NCBI RefSeq assembly: GCF_048564905.1
Contig: NC_133020.1
Location: 20,431,501-20,495,500 of the forward strand
DNA: 64,000 nucleotides
Direction of reading: 5' to 3'
From: Vicugna pacos
Taxonomy: Eukaryota > Chordata > Mammalia > Artiodactyla > Camelidae
A model generated the notes under the pieces. It had not been told where the DNA came from. It saw only the letters and a list, made by a program, of their open reading frames with translations, and made no database searches. Below, one piece after another: positions 24,201 through 33,793 of this stretch. How positions within the stretch are numbered: position 1 is the first letter of the stretch; each line of letters opens with the position of its first letter. A program made the position numbers and the translations under genes.

Positions 24201-27200
24201 GCCTCCCCTGCTGGGCTCCGTCCACCCCAGGCCTTGATCTTGCTGCTCTTCTGCTGCTAAGAAGCTCCCCAGACCTTGCACAACCCCCTCCCTCCCTCTC
24301 ATTCGGCTCCAGCGCCCTCCCAGCCCACCTCCCAGGTGGCCTGTCCACTCACGGTCTAGTCCTTACCCTGCTTTACCGTCAAAACACATACCAGCTTCTG
24401 CAGTTACCTTTTATATCCAGTTCTCCTCCTCCTCCCCCTCTTCCTCCCCTTCCTCCTCCTCCTTCTCCTCCTCATCCTCCCCCTCCTCCTCCTCCTCATC
24501 CTCCCCCTCCTCCTCCTCCTCCTCCTTCCTTCTCCTTCTTTTTTTTTTTAATGCTTATTATGGGTTATTGATTAATCCATTGAGTTACACCCTGGGGATC
24601 TGAGCATCCCAAGGGCGGAGCTCCCTCCATCCTCTCCTGTGCCCCCTCCTGTGTCCCCAGAGCCCAGCTCAGAAGGTGCCAAGGACACATTTGTGTTGAG
24701 CAACTGCTAGCAGACCTTTCATGTCAGTGGGGAAGGGAGATAGGAAATACAGAAAACTAACAAGGGGACAGCAAACTGGGGGAAGGTGCTGTGAAGACAC
24801 CAGCACTCTGATCGGGTGGAGTAACTGGTGTTAAGGTGGATTTTTTTGGTTTTGTTGGCTTGTTAGATAGGATGGTCAGGGAAGGAATCTCTAAGGGGCA
24901 GCATTTGAGTTAAGATCTAAGTAGTGACAGTAACCGAGCCATACAAGAAGCTGCAAGAAGGGACAGTTGTGGAAGGAAATAGCAGGTGCAAAGACCCTGC
25001 GGTGGGACTGAGCCTGCCCTGTTCTAGCTACAGAAAGGACAGCACGGCCTGAACATAAAGGCAGAGTAAGGCAGGGACCAGGTCAGATGGGGCATACAAA
25101 CCAGGGCAGGAAGTGTGGACTGGCCTCTAAGTACACAAAAATGGAGGTTTTTGTGCAGTAAAAAACATATTTTGATATTGTGTGTGTACATATGTACACG
25201 TGTGTATATATGTGTTTACTTGTGTTCACAAGAGCCCCGGGCGTTCACTCCTCCAGGTGTGTCATGCACGTTTGTGTGAGCGCACACCTGTCAGCACACG
25301 CCTGTCTCCCTCTCTTGGACAGATTCTCAAACTTTGCCCCAAGAAGAAGAGCTCTGCCACGTACACCTTCTGCAAGTCCGTGGGCCTGCTGGGCATGCAG
25401 TTCCACCTCTTCGAGAACGAGTGTAAGTCTCGGTCGCCAGGGATGCGCAGAGGGGGGAGGGGACGAGGGAGGGCACAGGGACCTGCAGCTGCTCACGGCC
25501 CCTGGGGGCCTGGGGTCTGGTTTCCAGATTACTCTCATGGCATCACGCTGGTGACCCCGCTCTCGGGCTCCGAGAAGAAGCAGGTGCTGCATTTCTGCGC
25601 CCTGGGCTTGGACGAGATGCAGAAGTTTGTGGAGGACCTGAAGGAGTCCATCGCGGAGGTGACGGAGCTGGAGCAGATCCGGATAGAGTGTAAGGATGGG
25701 ATCACCCCAGGCCCTCTGGGCAGTCAGGCTTCTGTCAGCAGGAGCAGGGTGCTTGTAGACACACACTCCCTGTGCACTTCAGAGTAAGCGCGGGTGAGCA
25801 AGGCCCCTCCTGCCCTCCTGCCCCCCCGCCCCGCCCCACTGCACCATCACGGCTGATGTGGGTGCTGCACGATTAAGAAGAGACACACGAGAGCGTGCAC
25901 GTGTGTGTGTCCATGCAGCCAGGCCCTGGGGCGGCATGCAGGCCCTTGGAACACGGAACTCGGCTGGCTTTGAGGAGGAGACCAGGACCTGCGAGCCAGC
26001 CAGCCTGAGAGGCTGGAGGCCCAGGCCCCTGCATGTCTCTTCCCACCGAAGCTCCCTGGACAGCCCTCTCCCTGGATCCAGTCCAGGTTCACACGAAAGT
26101 AGCCGCTTCAGAGCCTTTAAAGGAAAGTTAAATAGAAAAGGATCCAGAAACTAAAACAGAAAATACAGACAGATTCCAGGTCTGCCTTCTATGGCCACTT
26201 AGTTGAAACGCGTTTCTAAACGGATATAAACCCATCAGGCAGTAGGAGAGGCAGCGGGCGTCCCGAATGGGGAGGGGGGTGGGGCAGGCCCGACAGGGCG
26301 GCGCTGAGGAATCGCTGTCTGTGGGGCCCCCTGTGGGCCAGGCAGTGTGTCAGCTGCTCACAGCAGAGGACTCGGCACTTGCATTTAAGTCTGATCCTGA
26401 AGTTCGTGTACTTTCTACTCTGAAAATGAGAGAATAGTTTCCATTTATAATTTCCTAAGGAAACAACGAAATCGGGTTAAAACAAAAACCCAGCAGACCA
26501 GACCATGTAACGGACTCATGACTGCCTGGTGCAGGGGTGGGGGCGGTGTAAAGCCCCTTGCTGCTCTCCACTGGCTACTGGAGTTCAGGGGGGTCACAGG
26601 CAGACCCTTCTCAATGCCACCTCGGCTGCTGATCTCAAACGTTCTCAAGGACACGCCCCGAAATGGCCCCACTTCTCTCATGGCCAGAATGTCACAGGTG
26701 GGTCCGCACAGCCCCGGAGCACGGCGCCCACGGGCAGGCGCCAGCACTGCTGGAGGAGGCGCGCCTCCCCCGTCAGCCCGGAGCAGGGCGCCCCGCCCCT
26801 CCAAGCCCCAGGAGTAGATAACGCCGAGTCTGTATGTCGAGGGTGAACAGCCTTCCTGCTCACATCTGCCCCTGTTCTTCAGATGCAGAGAAAGGGGAGA
26901 CAGTGGAGGGGAGGCAAGGGCCTGGTCAGGGAGGCGGGAAGGAAAGGAAGTGGGAAAAAGGGAAAAGCAGCAACAGGTCCCATTAATCGAGCATTTACTA
27001 CACGCCCGGCCCTGGGCTGACTGCCAGGCCTACTGTGTCATTTAACTCTGGCCACATCTCTTCCATGAGGTGAGGAGCGTTACCCTCATGTTACCAACGA
27101 GGAAACTAACAGGACTTAAGGAAGTTGTCCAAATTCCTGCAGTCAGTGACCAAACAAGATTCGCACCCAAGTTCCTCGGATCCCTTGCCTGTAATTACAA

Positions 27201-30200
27201 CGCTAATTCCTCTGAAGCCGAGACGGCCCCTCCGGGGGGAAGAGGAACGACTCTCAGTTCAGTAAAAGTGTTCAGTATTGGTCGATGGTGTGATTCAGGC
27301 AGTCAGTGCGAATGCTTCTAGTCTGGGGGATTTGCAGGCCAGTGTCCCTGGCTGACAGGCGACTAGAGAGGCAGAAAATGGGACCCAAGAGACTGGCTTT
27401 AATAAGAGGAACTTGAGTTCTGTCTCCTGGAAAAGTGAAGCTGAGGGGGGATTTAATTATGACCATCAAATCTCCACGGAGGGGACTGGCTGTTCTCTAG
27501 TACCTTGGACAGAAGACAGGTAGGGACAGGTTTACAGTCCAGTGAGAGGAATTAAAGCTGGGTAGCCAGACAGATGCGGGGGCCTCCCCTCCAGGAAGAC
27601 GGGCAAGCGGGCGCGGTGGGCAGCCGGGCGGCAAGGGACGCCTAGATGTCATCATGGGAGCTAGTATGCATGAGCTCTGGCCGCAAGCCGGGCCTTGTTC
27701 TAAGTGCCTTAGTGTATTTCCTCATGGGATCCTCATAATGATGCTTTGAAGTGGACACTTCAGTCCCCGCAAGGGAGGCACAGAGAGGTTAAGTAACCTG
27801 CCTAAAGCCACACAGCCAGGCAGCATCAGAGCCAGGCTGCAGACCCAGGTGTTCACCTCCCTCATATCCACCTCTCCCACCTCCTCTCCGGCACCCAAGC
27901 AGGGGCTACCATCCCTGTAAACAGAAGAGGTTCCAGCGGGCATGGGACCTGCCATGAAGTGGGTGCCAGACTCTGAGGCCTGTGTCCCGGAGCGCCCCCC
28001 CGCTCTCTCCTCGTTCCTCCCCTCCCCTCTGTGTGCTGGACGTCAGGGTTTCTCTCCATTCATGAGCCTCTCGGTTTCCCAGGGGAGCTGGAGAAGCAGC
28101 AGGGGGCGAAGACGCTCTCCTTCAAGGCAGGTGGAGCCCAGGTGGACCCACCGTCGAAACAGGGATCGCCCACGGGTGAGTTCCACACCCCAGGCCTGCG
28201 GCGCTTGGAGGCCACTCACTGCTCGCAGGCTTGGGTTCCTGGGGAACTCGGGTGAGGGCCACGCTCAGTCCCACGGCCGAACACCTCCTGGGGCCTCAGC
28301 AGTGGGAGTGAGGGCTAAGGAGAGAGAAACGTGTCCCCTTACAGAGTGCACTGGTGCCCACGGTCCCCGTGGAGGCGTTGGGCTGAGAGCCCGGAGGCCC
28401 TGCCCAGTGCAAGGCCTTCCGCCCTCCACAGCGGGGCTCTCTGAAGACTGCCGGGTCGCCGGGTGGTCAGAGGTGTGCAAAGGGAAACCACACGAGGAAG
28501 AACACTGTGTCTACGGCCAGGAGCAAGGCAGGAAGGAGGGTGGCCGGAAGGGCCTGAAATCCTGAGCTGCCCCGTCAAGACCTTCTCCCAGTAAGCCGCC
28601 AGCACTTCCTGATCCCAGGCCAGGGTCCCGCCCGAAACCCAGATGAACCTTGAACCCAGTTTCTCAAATGGTTTCTTCTGACGGAATTTTTCACTCCAGA
28701 CGAGCCGAGCCGGCTTCAGATTTCATACCACCTTTGGCCACGTTCTGCTTCCCCTCGCCCACTGCCACACCCCCACCTTTCCCCCTCTGGCCCCTCACCT
28801 CCCCGCCACCTGCAAGGAGATGGGGAGAGGTGCGTCCACACCCACCCCACCTGCCCCCAATAAGATAGAAATAGGAGAGGTGGCATGAGAATTAAATCCC
28901 GTCCCAGCAAAACCCCAGCGAACCATCCAGAACTCTTCACGAAGGAGTTGATTTAGGCACTTATTCTTCCATTTAATGAGCACTTATTGAGTGCCTGCTG
29001 TGTGCCCTGTGCTAAGCCCTGGGATGCCAGGGTCCCAGCAAGACACCAGCTGGAGCTGGGCTCCCTGCTGGTCCCAAACCCCCAGTTATGGACATGGTGC
29101 CGCGAAGCTGTGACAGCCTCACAGGACTGGTCACACCAGCTGGGAGATGAGAGTCCTTTTCCAAGCAAGACGCGGGGCTCTTCTAGCTGCACAGAGACCC
29201 TGTGGTGTCCCCTCTGTGCATGGGTTTGACCTGCCACCGTGCGTTCGTAACGCGCCACCGGCCTTGTTTTCAGTGACCCTTCATTTCTATAAGGTCACAG
29301 CACATGCTTGTTTTCACAGCTGTTTAAACGCAAGAGTCAAACCTCAGCCGTGAATGATTCCCGGACACCCGCCCCCCCCCCCCCCGCATCCCACATCCCA
29401 GCCGGCCTCCAGTGGAAGTTGCAGCCCTCAGCCAGGCCGCGATGGGTATCTTTAGGGCCTTGTCCATCAATAGGGGGGTAGGCACAGCGCGGGTATGGTG
29501 CCTTCCCCTGGGGTGTGAGACATCAGAGCCCCCCACTGCTGCAGAGGGCTTTAGGATGCCTGCTGTGAGGCGGGGGAGCCAGGGGTGCCTGAGCTGGAAA
29601 TAGTCATCAGGCTGTCCCCAGGGGTCCGCAGGGTCCTTGGTGCTGTGCCAGGCGGGTCAGAAAGCGTAATCACCGAGCCCTTAGTGGTGCCAGGCCCTGT
29701 GGCGAGTGCAGCTCACGGAAGCCTCGCTGCTCAGCTAAGGAGCAGGAACAGGAAAGGAGCGCAGCCCCTCCCTCGAGGAGCAGGAGCCCCCTTTTGTTCT
29801 ACGGCCTCCCCATAACCAGCCTGCACAGTCCGCCAGGGCGCTCTGACCATGGGTAAAGGAGGCTCAACAATGCCCAGCAAGGAAAACATCAGTGACCTTA
29901 CAGCCGGTAGGGCCCAGAGAGGCGTAGCGTCTTGCCCAAGGTCACACAGCTACTAAGTAGCAGAAATGGGCTCGGACACCCAGCCCACTGCCCCCTGGGG
30001 CTGCGGGGCTGCGTCTCAGGCAGGAGTGGTGGGGCAACTGGAGTCCCCTGCCCGCCCTTTGAATTGCAGGGGTGCTTGGCTGGGGGTGCGGGGCTGGGGA
30101 GGAAGGGGTCATGCCAGGATGGGTGGAGAGTGAGCCCTGTGCTCTTTGCATTCAAAGCCAAAAGGGAAGCGGCCCCCCCGGGGGAGAAGGCAGCGGAGAG

Positions 30201-33200
30201 CACGGTGGAGGTGAGTGGAGGCCTGGTTGCCCAGGTGAGTGAGTCTGTGCCCCTCCCCTCTTCTCACTGTCTCTGTTGTTTCTCTTCTCAGGTTTTAATC
30301 AATGCCTCCCCAGCCCGACTCACCATTTTACCAATTTCAAGAGATACAATTAAAAGTTACTGCTAGCATGGGTAATGCCACTCTTCCAGCCCCTACTTAA
30401 GCCACAGTGCCCTCTCTCACTCCCCAGCCTGCCTGCCCCAGCCCAGCTCCCCAGGCCAAGCTCCCAGACTAACCCGTGCAGATAAAGCCCACGGCACCTC
30501 CAGCACATCCCTGCCACACCACATCCTACCAGTCCGCACCCCCGCACACCGGTGTCAGAGACCCCAGTCCTCCCACCCTCCGGAGAACCACCTCTTACAT
30601 CCAGTCCCCAAGTGACCACATCACTGCGGGGCAGACCCTGCCCTCCCGATGCCTCTGAGGGAAGGTGGAGACTGGAGAGCTGGGGCCGCTGGGAGGGGAC
30701 AGTTTCTGCCCAGAGCAGCTGGTCCATCTGGAAAGCTGGCCACGGGGTGGAGGAAACAGGGAGAGTGGGGTTGGGTTGTCTTAGGGCTTTTCCTGGGGGA
30801 GCTGCTGCATCTGAAGACTGTCCACTTGGAGGGAAGGGACTGGAGAAGTAGCAACAGCAGCTGGTCCCCGCCAGGCCCCCAAGTGTCACCTGGGAGGAGG
30901 ACACACGAGCCCTGCTGGGCCCTGCCCTCCCCACTGGCTCCCCTGGAACCCCGGGAAGCACCTCACTCCGTTCTGCCAGGCCTCCAGGGACCCTCGAAGT
31001 TCACAGACACCTCCTTTCCCAGCCCCCACTCCAAGCTGGAGGAGCCCCCACTTAGGGCTCTGAGGGAGGAGCCCTGTCCCCCAGCCTGACTAAGCACGGG
31101 GAAGCCTGGGACACCCCAGGGGAGTCCAGCTGCTTCTCTCTCTCCCCACGGCCCCCACCCCCAACACACCTGGAGGGGGCACCTTCACACGGAGGAGCTT
31201 CCTGCCCCAGCAGCTGACAAGCCCCCAGGGTGGGTATTCCATCCCCTGCCCCTCCTCCCCCCATCTTCCCGCAGCTGCCCGTTCTCCAGCCTTGCAGACA
31301 AACGCTCGATGATCTTACCAGCCCTCCGGTTGCTTCTACCAGCCCCGCCCGTGCCTGAGCCCACTGCCCAGGGAGGACAGTGACCTGGGGTCCTTCTCCC
31401 CTCCGCCCCTGCCCAGAGGGCCGTGTGGCTGTCTGCAAGGCTGCTGCCCCGCTAGCCCCAGGGCCCTGCCAGCCTCTGCTCCCTGCACAGAGGGCAGCCT
31501 TGCCACCCCGCCTCTCAGCTGGACCCCAGCTCCTGCGTCCTCCGCCCCCTCCGTCACTGCCTGGCCGCCCGCTGGCAGGCGCTTCTCCAGCTTGTCTGAG
31601 CTGTGACCGCTGCTCATGTTCCATCCTCCCTCCCTCTCTCTCTCTCTTCCATCAGCAGGGAGGTGAGAAGCGGTCAGAATGAGGTCTTGCTGTCACCTCC
31701 TGCTTTTCACTTACTGACCATTAAAGATAAGGGGTCGGTGGGGCGGAGGGAGGTGCAGACAGGGGAGGGGGAACCACAAAGAGGGAGGGGAAGAGGAGGT
31801 ACAGGATGAGCCAGAGCTGGGGCCACATGGGGCTCAGCATTTGCCTGGGGAGGGGCAGCTGTCAAGTCTGAGAGAGAGCAGAAGTCCCGCCCCCACTGCC
31901 ACAGGCCACCTTCTCCTGGGGAATGACTCAGTACCAGCAGAGGGGGAAGGGAGCCGTCCCCTCCAGCAGTGGTGGACAGAAGCCTTCTGTCTGAATGAGG
32001 GCCACAGAGGGCTCCCCAAGAGGAAAGTGGACCCGTGTCTCGGCAGGGCACTGGGGGGCTCTGGGGCTCTGTTTGGGGGGAAGTTCAGGCCTAGAAACGC
32101 TTTTAAGGTTGGAGGTTGAGAACGAAGAGGAAAGCCTGCAGCCTGCAGAGCCTGGTGGGAGGGGCGTGTGAGGACCGAACGGGCAGGCCGGGAATGGTGC
32201 TGGAGGGCCGGCAGGCCACGGGGGAATGCTGGTGTCCAGGACAGGGGCATCCCTGAAATTGCACCTTTTGCTGGTAAATAGGGTCAGGGTCTGCTGTTTA
32301 GGGCTGCAGGATAGTTTGGGGCAGGGCCATCCTGGTCTAAACCTGGCCCTATGGTCCCTTCCCCTGTAGCCTCAATCCCCACCCCCACCCCCATCCCCTG
32401 AGCAGCAGGCCTGGGCAGGGGTACCCAAGGACAGTAGGACGCATCCTCAAAGAGAAGGGCCTCAACCACCCCCACAGGACGCAGGTGTCAGGAGGGCACG
32501 TGTGTCACATCGACAGGCTGGGGAGCTGGAGGGATGAGAAATTAAACCCCTCTCCTTCCAAAATCCCCCACTTCCTCCACTAGCAGGAGGCCAGGCCAGT
32601 TCACAGTGACCTCCATGGCTGAGGGCGGGGCTACCTCCTCATGCCCGACCCAGGAGGTAAAGATTATAGAGTCCTTTCTGGGAAACCCTCCTGTGGCTGA
32701 GCGAAGTTCTCCAGGACCCAGGTTGGATCAGAAGGCAGCTGGGTACCTGATTCTGGCCTTGGCTGCTCTGGAGGGTGTGCGCACGGCCCTGGGGAGGCTG
32801 GGAGGACGGGCAGTTCCAGATCACCCCTTGGGGTCGCCTTTGTGATTCCACAGTGACAATAACAAAGCTGGTGGGAGATGAGGGGCTTGCGAGGCTCACA
32901 GATGCCTGGCTCCGTCCCGTGTCTAGTCTCCCTTTGCCCCCAGCATACCCCTAAGAGGCAGGGAGGGCACAGAGACCACTACCCCTGCTTTTCCTGCTTT
33001 TCCAGCTCAAGGTTGGTGGGGAAGCAGGTGGGGGCTCTCCCAGAGCCCAGGGATGTCCAGCAGGTCCATGGGGTGAGACTGCAGAACCTGAGTCCATTGG
33101 TCCAACCGTCCATTTCACAGATGGGAGCCAGGCCCAGAGAGCCAGGCTGCACGGGCTGGGGCAGGACACAGCAGCTTCTGGCCTCTGCCTGCTCCCAGGT

Positions 33201-33793
33201 GCCCCCAAGTGGTGGGGAGATGGGAGTGGGCCAGGGTGAGGGCTGAGAGCCCCTCTGGGCGCAGGAGCCGGGCAAGGGGGGAAGGGAGGCCCGGGGCGGC
33301 CAGTCCTAGCAGCTGGGAATTAGTCTTGTAACATTTCACGCTTCTCTGGCTGTTTCTAAACTAGGTGTCAATTCACAACAGGCTTCAAACGTCCCAGCAC
33401 AACCCCGGGCTGGGGGCCGAGAGGGGAGCGCCGGCACCAGACCTGCAGCCTAGCCCCTTGAGGGAGCAGCCCCTGCCGCTGCCTCTGCCGCCACCCACAC
33501 CCCCTGGGACCCTGGTGCAGTGCCAGCAGATTGTCAAGGTCATCGTCCTGGACAAGCCCTGCTTGGCCCGCATGGAGCCCCTGCTGAGCCAGGCTCTCTC
33601 CTGCTACGCAGCGTCCTCCTCTGACTCCTGTGGCTCCACGCCCCTGGGTGGCCCAGGCTCCCCGGTCAAGGTCATCCATCAGCCCCCACTGCCCCCGCCT
33701 CCGCCCCCCTACAACCACCCTCACCAGTTCTGCCCACCCGGCTCCCTGCTGCACCGGCGCCGCTGCTCCAGTGGCTCCAGGAGCCTGGTGTAG
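2840..33793 (+). CDS. IQSEC3: IQSEC3, ARF guanine-nucleotide exchange factor (3' eleven exons; 5' part outside window)
   Basis: The eleven exons are 2840-3936, 5932-6093, 18535-18657, 19132-19298, 22126-22265, 23412-23537, 25323-25422, 25528-25689, 28083-28175, 30158-30210 and 33365-33793. They join in frame with GT-AG introns into 883 residues plus a TAG stop. Domain order (visible numbering) is IQ motif near 15-40, acidic and Ser-rich linker to about 345, Sec7 domain about 347-545, PH domain about 550-695 and a Pro-rich tail. The Sec7 glutamic finger is E449 in QGEAQK, and the second Sec7 motif is [10 protein letters not shown] at 490-499. The family activates ARF6-type GTPases by GDP/GTP exchange. 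IQSEC3 is known as a postsynaptic protein of inhibitory synapses that binds gephyrin. The C-terminus -SLV fits a class I PDZ ligand. Human IQSEC3 has about 1182 residues, so about 300 N-terminal residues lie upstream. Identity is very secure; the exact exon numbers in the full gene are not. Confidence 0.97.
4730..5010 (-). repeat. L2-like and MIR-like ancient repeats
   Basis: 4730-4830 resembles an antisense L2 tail ('tcatttattcatttaaccga'). 4880-5010 resembles antisense MIR ('cattttacagaaaagggaac', then 'agtaagtggcagagccggg'). Confidence 0.5.
5389..5417. repeat. (CCCACA)n short tandem repeat
   Basis: About four to five hexamer copies (cacgcccacacccacaccca...). Its reverse strand is GGGTGT-like, so it could fold into a G-rich structure. 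It is intronic. Confidence 0.8.
5932..6093 (+). CDS. IQSEC3: IQSEC3 exon V2: N-terminal half of Sec7 domain
   Basis: Completes the split Ile codon and encodes [19 protein letters not shown]..., through [17 protein letters not shown]. It ends with GA of an Asp codon at donor gtgagt. Residues 366-420. The reading matches the human protein nearly residue for residue from memory. Confidence 0.98.
6735..6880 (+). repeat. MIR-type SINE fragment
   Basis: MIR-like core and tail: 'aagtcacttccactctaggcc' and 'cttcctcacctgtaaagtga', followed by a purine-rich 3' part. Edges are approximate. Confidence 0.6.
8110..8225 (+). repeat. MIR-type SINE fragment
   Basis: 'ctcagtttcctcatttgtca' followed by a 'gataatagaacc' stretch and 'cagtgcctggtgcttac' is the MIR 3' half in sense orientation. 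Confidence 0.65.
8550..8770. promoter_or_regulatory. Intronic CpG-rich patch
   Basis: Dense CpG with tandem ccgg units (8610-8626 region, 'cccggccggccggccgggcc') and many cg dinucleotides through 8765. No TATA box or first exon could be assigned. It may be an intronic CpG island or enhancer; function is unknown. Confidence 0.35.
9223..9270. repeat. (CA)24 microsatellite
   Basis: Perfect AC dinucleotide run of 48 bases in the large IQSEC3 intron, a likely polymorphic locus. A 12-13 base G run lies 200 bases upstream (near 9020). Confidence 0.98.
9490..9790. promoter_or_regulatory. Second intronic CpG-rich patch
   Basis: CpG-dense sequence including 'cgcgctgcgcccggcgggcc' and 'gcgcgcagcgctggg', about 900 bases after the first patch. 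No splice or start signal was identified. Candidate intronic regulatory element only. Confidence 0.35.
10335..10530 (-). repeat. MIR-type SINE fragment (antisense)
   Basis: 'tagaggcagagaaagtgagg' and 'ggctgcatgactggaactg' with 'cacagccaagtggtggag' follow the antisense MIR layout. Confidence 0.6.
10595..10750 (-). mobile_element. MER5A-like hAT-Charlie DNA transposon remnant
   Basis: 'ggcacctgggaactcgtcag', 'gactccaccccaggccccgg', 'aatcagagactctggg' and 'gatttgtttgagaaccac' follow in order the reverse complement of the remembered MER5A consensus. This is a non-autonomous element with no transposase. Confidence 0.7.
10975..11450. promoter_or_regulatory. Candidate intronic regulatory block (MEF2-like sites)
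   Basis: Apparently unique sequence with MEF2-like 'ctatttttaa' (near 11012) and 'ctatttatac' (near 11431), plus several CpGs and homeobox-type core motifs. It stands out against the repeat-rich surroundings. Conservation could not be tested. Confidence 0.2.
11850..12330 (-). repeat. L2-type LINE fragment
   Basis: Antisense L2 layout: 'gctagggatgcagagattga', 'gtggtgggaggacag', then 'gaagcccttaaaaa', 'gcagaggagtgagtgacagg', 'ggaggcagggaggccagttc'. Confidence 0.6.
13440..14290 (+). repeat. L2-type LINE fragment (sense)
   Basis: Long sense-strand match to the L2 3' region: 'ctccttaaaacaaactgggt', 'ttctggtccttggacgttc', 'caggtctctgctcaaatgtc', 'gcacagtgccatgtgcacag' and 'aggcactcagt' at the end. 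Confidence 0.7.
16683..16795. repeat. CT-rich low-complexity tract
   Basis: Pyrimidine-rich run of tctctc, tctgtctc and ctctgtgtctct units. The complementary strand is purine-rich. Confidence 0.85.
18535..18657 (+). CDS. IQSEC3: IQSEC3 exon V3: Sec7 catalytic segment
   Basis: Residues 421-461 ([20 protein letters not shown]..., RLIEAFS). It contains [10 protein letters not shown]; the Glu codon at 18620-18622 (residue 449) is the glutamic finger that ejects GDP-Mg2+ from ARF in Sec7 proteins. The donor is gtggga after the AG of a split Ser codon; the acceptor is ccctcag. Confidence 0.98.
18658..19131 (+). other. IQSEC3 intron V3-V4
   Basis: 474 bases, G-rich in its first third ('gggtggggtggggggagcag' region). 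No repeat or exon was recognised. Confidence 0.8.
19132..19298 (+). CDS. IQSEC3: IQSEC3 exon V4: Sec7 motif 2
   Basis: Encodes [19 protein letters not shown], the hydrophobic ARF-binding motif [15 protein letters not shown], and ends in FIRNLRG. The Gly codon is split after one base at donor gtaggg (19299). The last 20 bases of the exon and the donor are duplicated in tandem just downstream (see 19279-19342). The first donor keeps the frame with the next exon. Confidence 0.97.
19279..19342 (+). repeat. 32-bp tandem duplication spanning an exon end and its 5' splice site
   Basis: Copy 1 (19279-19310) holds the last 20 exon bases, the GT donor and 10 more intron bases. Copy 2 (19311-19342) repeats it with a few differences and carries a second gtaggg at 19331. 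Use of the second donor would add 32 bases and shift the frame. Confidence 0.9.
19299..22125 (+). other. IQSEC3 intron V4-V5
   Basis: Contains the second donor copy (19331). A T-rich ancient interspersed repeat of unsettled family spans about 19730-20420, and an L2-like tail (about 21950-22085) abuts the acceptor of the next exon. No exon was recognised. A/T runs occur at 21172-21182 and 21471-21482. Confidence 0.75.
19730..20420. repeat. Ancient interspersed repeat, family not settled
   Basis: Phrases such as 'gagtttggctggagcagag', 'ttgttgtcttttagctgtc', 'tttcatccgttgtgctgggt', 'gttatccagatgttagacct' and 'tttttggctctctg' resemble a widespread mammalian repeat I remember but cannot name with certainty. 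It is probably LINE-1 class. Confidence 0.4.
22126..22265 (+). CDS. IQSEC3: IQSEC3 exon V5: Sec7-PH linker
   Basis: Encodes [33 protein letters not shown]-like sequence (here [18 protein letters not shown]) and SIVGMKT. It ends on a full codon at donor gtaagt. Residues 517-563. The acceptor is tgcacag. Confidence 0.98.
22266..23411 (+). other. IQSEC3 intron V5-V6
   Basis: 1.1 kb of GC-rich sequence. No repeat or exon was recognised with confidence. A chance frame open from 22016 to 23176 crosses exon V5 out of phase and is not a gene. Confidence 0.8.
23412..23537 (+). CDS. IQSEC3: IQSEC3 exon V6: PH domain, first part
   Basis: Forty-two codons, phase 0 at both ends: [40 protein letters not shown]. 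The FLFNDLLV strand is typical of PH domains. The donor is gtgagc. Residues 564-605. Confidence 0.98.
23640..24010 (-). repeat. MIR-like then L2-like fragments
   Basis: 23640-23760: 'gaggcacagagaggttaagt' plus 'ctgctcacggttacccag' is antisense MIR. 23935-24010: 'ccattcaacacatttttaat' plus 'atgccaggcattgttctaag' is an antisense L2 tail. Confidence 0.7.
24419..24549. repeat. Polypyrimidine (CTC/CCT)n tract
   Basis: About 130 bases of nearly pure C/T with cctcctcct units ending in a T run. The strand is able to form a triplex (H-DNA). Confidence 0.95.
24725..25110 (-). repeat. L2-type LINE fragment
   Basis: Long antisense L2 body: 'gataggatggtcagggaagg', 'ggcagcatttgagttaagat', 'agcaggtgcaaagaccctg', 'accaggtcagatggggcata'. 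Confidence 0.75.
25323..25422 (+). CDS. IQSEC3: IQSEC3 exon V7: PH domain, middle
   Basis: Encodes [20 protein letters not shown] and [13 protein letters not shown]. It ends with the first base of a Tyr codon at donor gtaagt. Residues 606-639. Confidence 0.98.
25528..25689 (+). CDS. IQSEC3: IQSEC3 exon V8: PH domain, C-terminal part
   Basis: Encodes [38 protein letters not shown] and the helix [15 protein letters not shown]. It ends with T of a Trp codon at donor gtaagg. The preceding intron is only 105 bases long. Confidence 0.98.
26970..27180 (-). repeat. MIR-type SINE fragment (antisense)
   Basis: 'taatcgagcatttactacac', 'gtgtcatttaactctggcca', 'accaacgaggaaactaacag' and 'gaagttgtccaaattcctg' follow antisense MIR order. 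Confidence 0.65.
27655..27855 (-). repeat. MIR-type SINE (antisense, well preserved)
   Basis: 'gccttgttctaagtgcctta', 'gatcctcataatgatgcttt', 'gaggcacagagaggttaagt', 'aacctgcctaaagccacaca' and 'gcagacccaggtg' give nearly the full element in order. Confidence 0.85.
28083..28175 (+). CDS. IQSEC3: IQSEC3 exon V9
   Basis: Encodes [31 protein letters not shown]. It completes the split Trp codon and ends with G of an Ala codon at donor gtgagt. It lies just after the PH domain. Confidence 0.97.
28960..29040 (-). repeat. L2-type LINE tail fragment
   Basis: 'taatgagcacttattgagtg' followed by 'cctgctgtgtgccctgtgct' and 'aagccctgggat'. Antisense. Confidence 0.65.
29905..29985 (-). repeat. MIR-type SINE fragment (antisense)
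   Basis: 'gtagggcccagagaggcgta', 'ttgcccaaggtcacacagct', 'actaagtagcagaaatggg'. Confidence 0.7.
30158..30210 (+). CDS. IQSEC3: IQSEC3 exon V10 (short)
   Basis: Encodes [18 protein letters not shown] in phase, with acceptor ttcaaag and donor gtgagt. Human reads [19 protein letters not shown] from memory, so this small exon is divergent in its middle. Confidence 0.95.
30211..33364 (+). other. IQSEC3 last intron V10-V11
   Basis: 3.15 kb, GC-rich. No repeat family was clearly recognised and no exon was found. A pyrimidine run (31625-31650) and G-rich blocks occur. The acceptor is aaactag at 33364. Confidence 0.75.
33365..33793 (+). CDS. IQSEC3: IQSEC3 last coding exon V11: proline-rich tail
   Basis: Encodes 142 residues and TAG. 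It begins [17 protein letters not shown], then Pro-rich [16 protein letters not shown], the conserved [39 protein letters not shown], and ends GSRSLV. The last three residues fit a class I PDZ ligand. The poly-Pro stretch could bind SH3 or profilin-type domains. Confidence 0.97.
   Translation: MSIHNRLQTSQHNPGLGAERGAPAPDLQPSPLREQPLPLPLPPPTPPGTLVQCQQIVKVIVLDKPCLARMEPLLSQALSCYAASSSDSCGSTPLGGPGSPVKVIHQPPLPPPPPPYNHPHQFCPPGSLLHRRRCSSGSRSLV

Larger units (their letters stand above)
23538..25322 (+). other. IQSEC3 intron V6-V7
   Basis: Holds MIR-like (23640-23760), L2-like (23935-24010 and 24725-25110) and a long polypyrimidine tract (24419-24549). A TG/TA-rich stretch (25170-25240) precedes the acceptor ggacag. 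Confidence 0.8.
25690..28082 (+). other. IQSEC3 intron V8-V9
   Basis: Contains two antisense MIR-like copies (26970-27180 and 27655-27855). The rest is GC-rich unique-looking sequence. No exon was recognised. Confidence 0.8.
28176..30157 (+). other. IQSEC3 intron V9-V10
   Basis: Holds an L2-like tail (28960-29040) and a MIR-like piece (29905-29985), with a run of 14 C at 29372-29385. No exon was recognised. Confidence 0.8.

Noticed and set aside
29372-29385. C14 homopolymer as a functional element
   Set aside because: Short homopolymers here and near 35505 and 9020 are common and error-prone in assemblies; no function can be supported.
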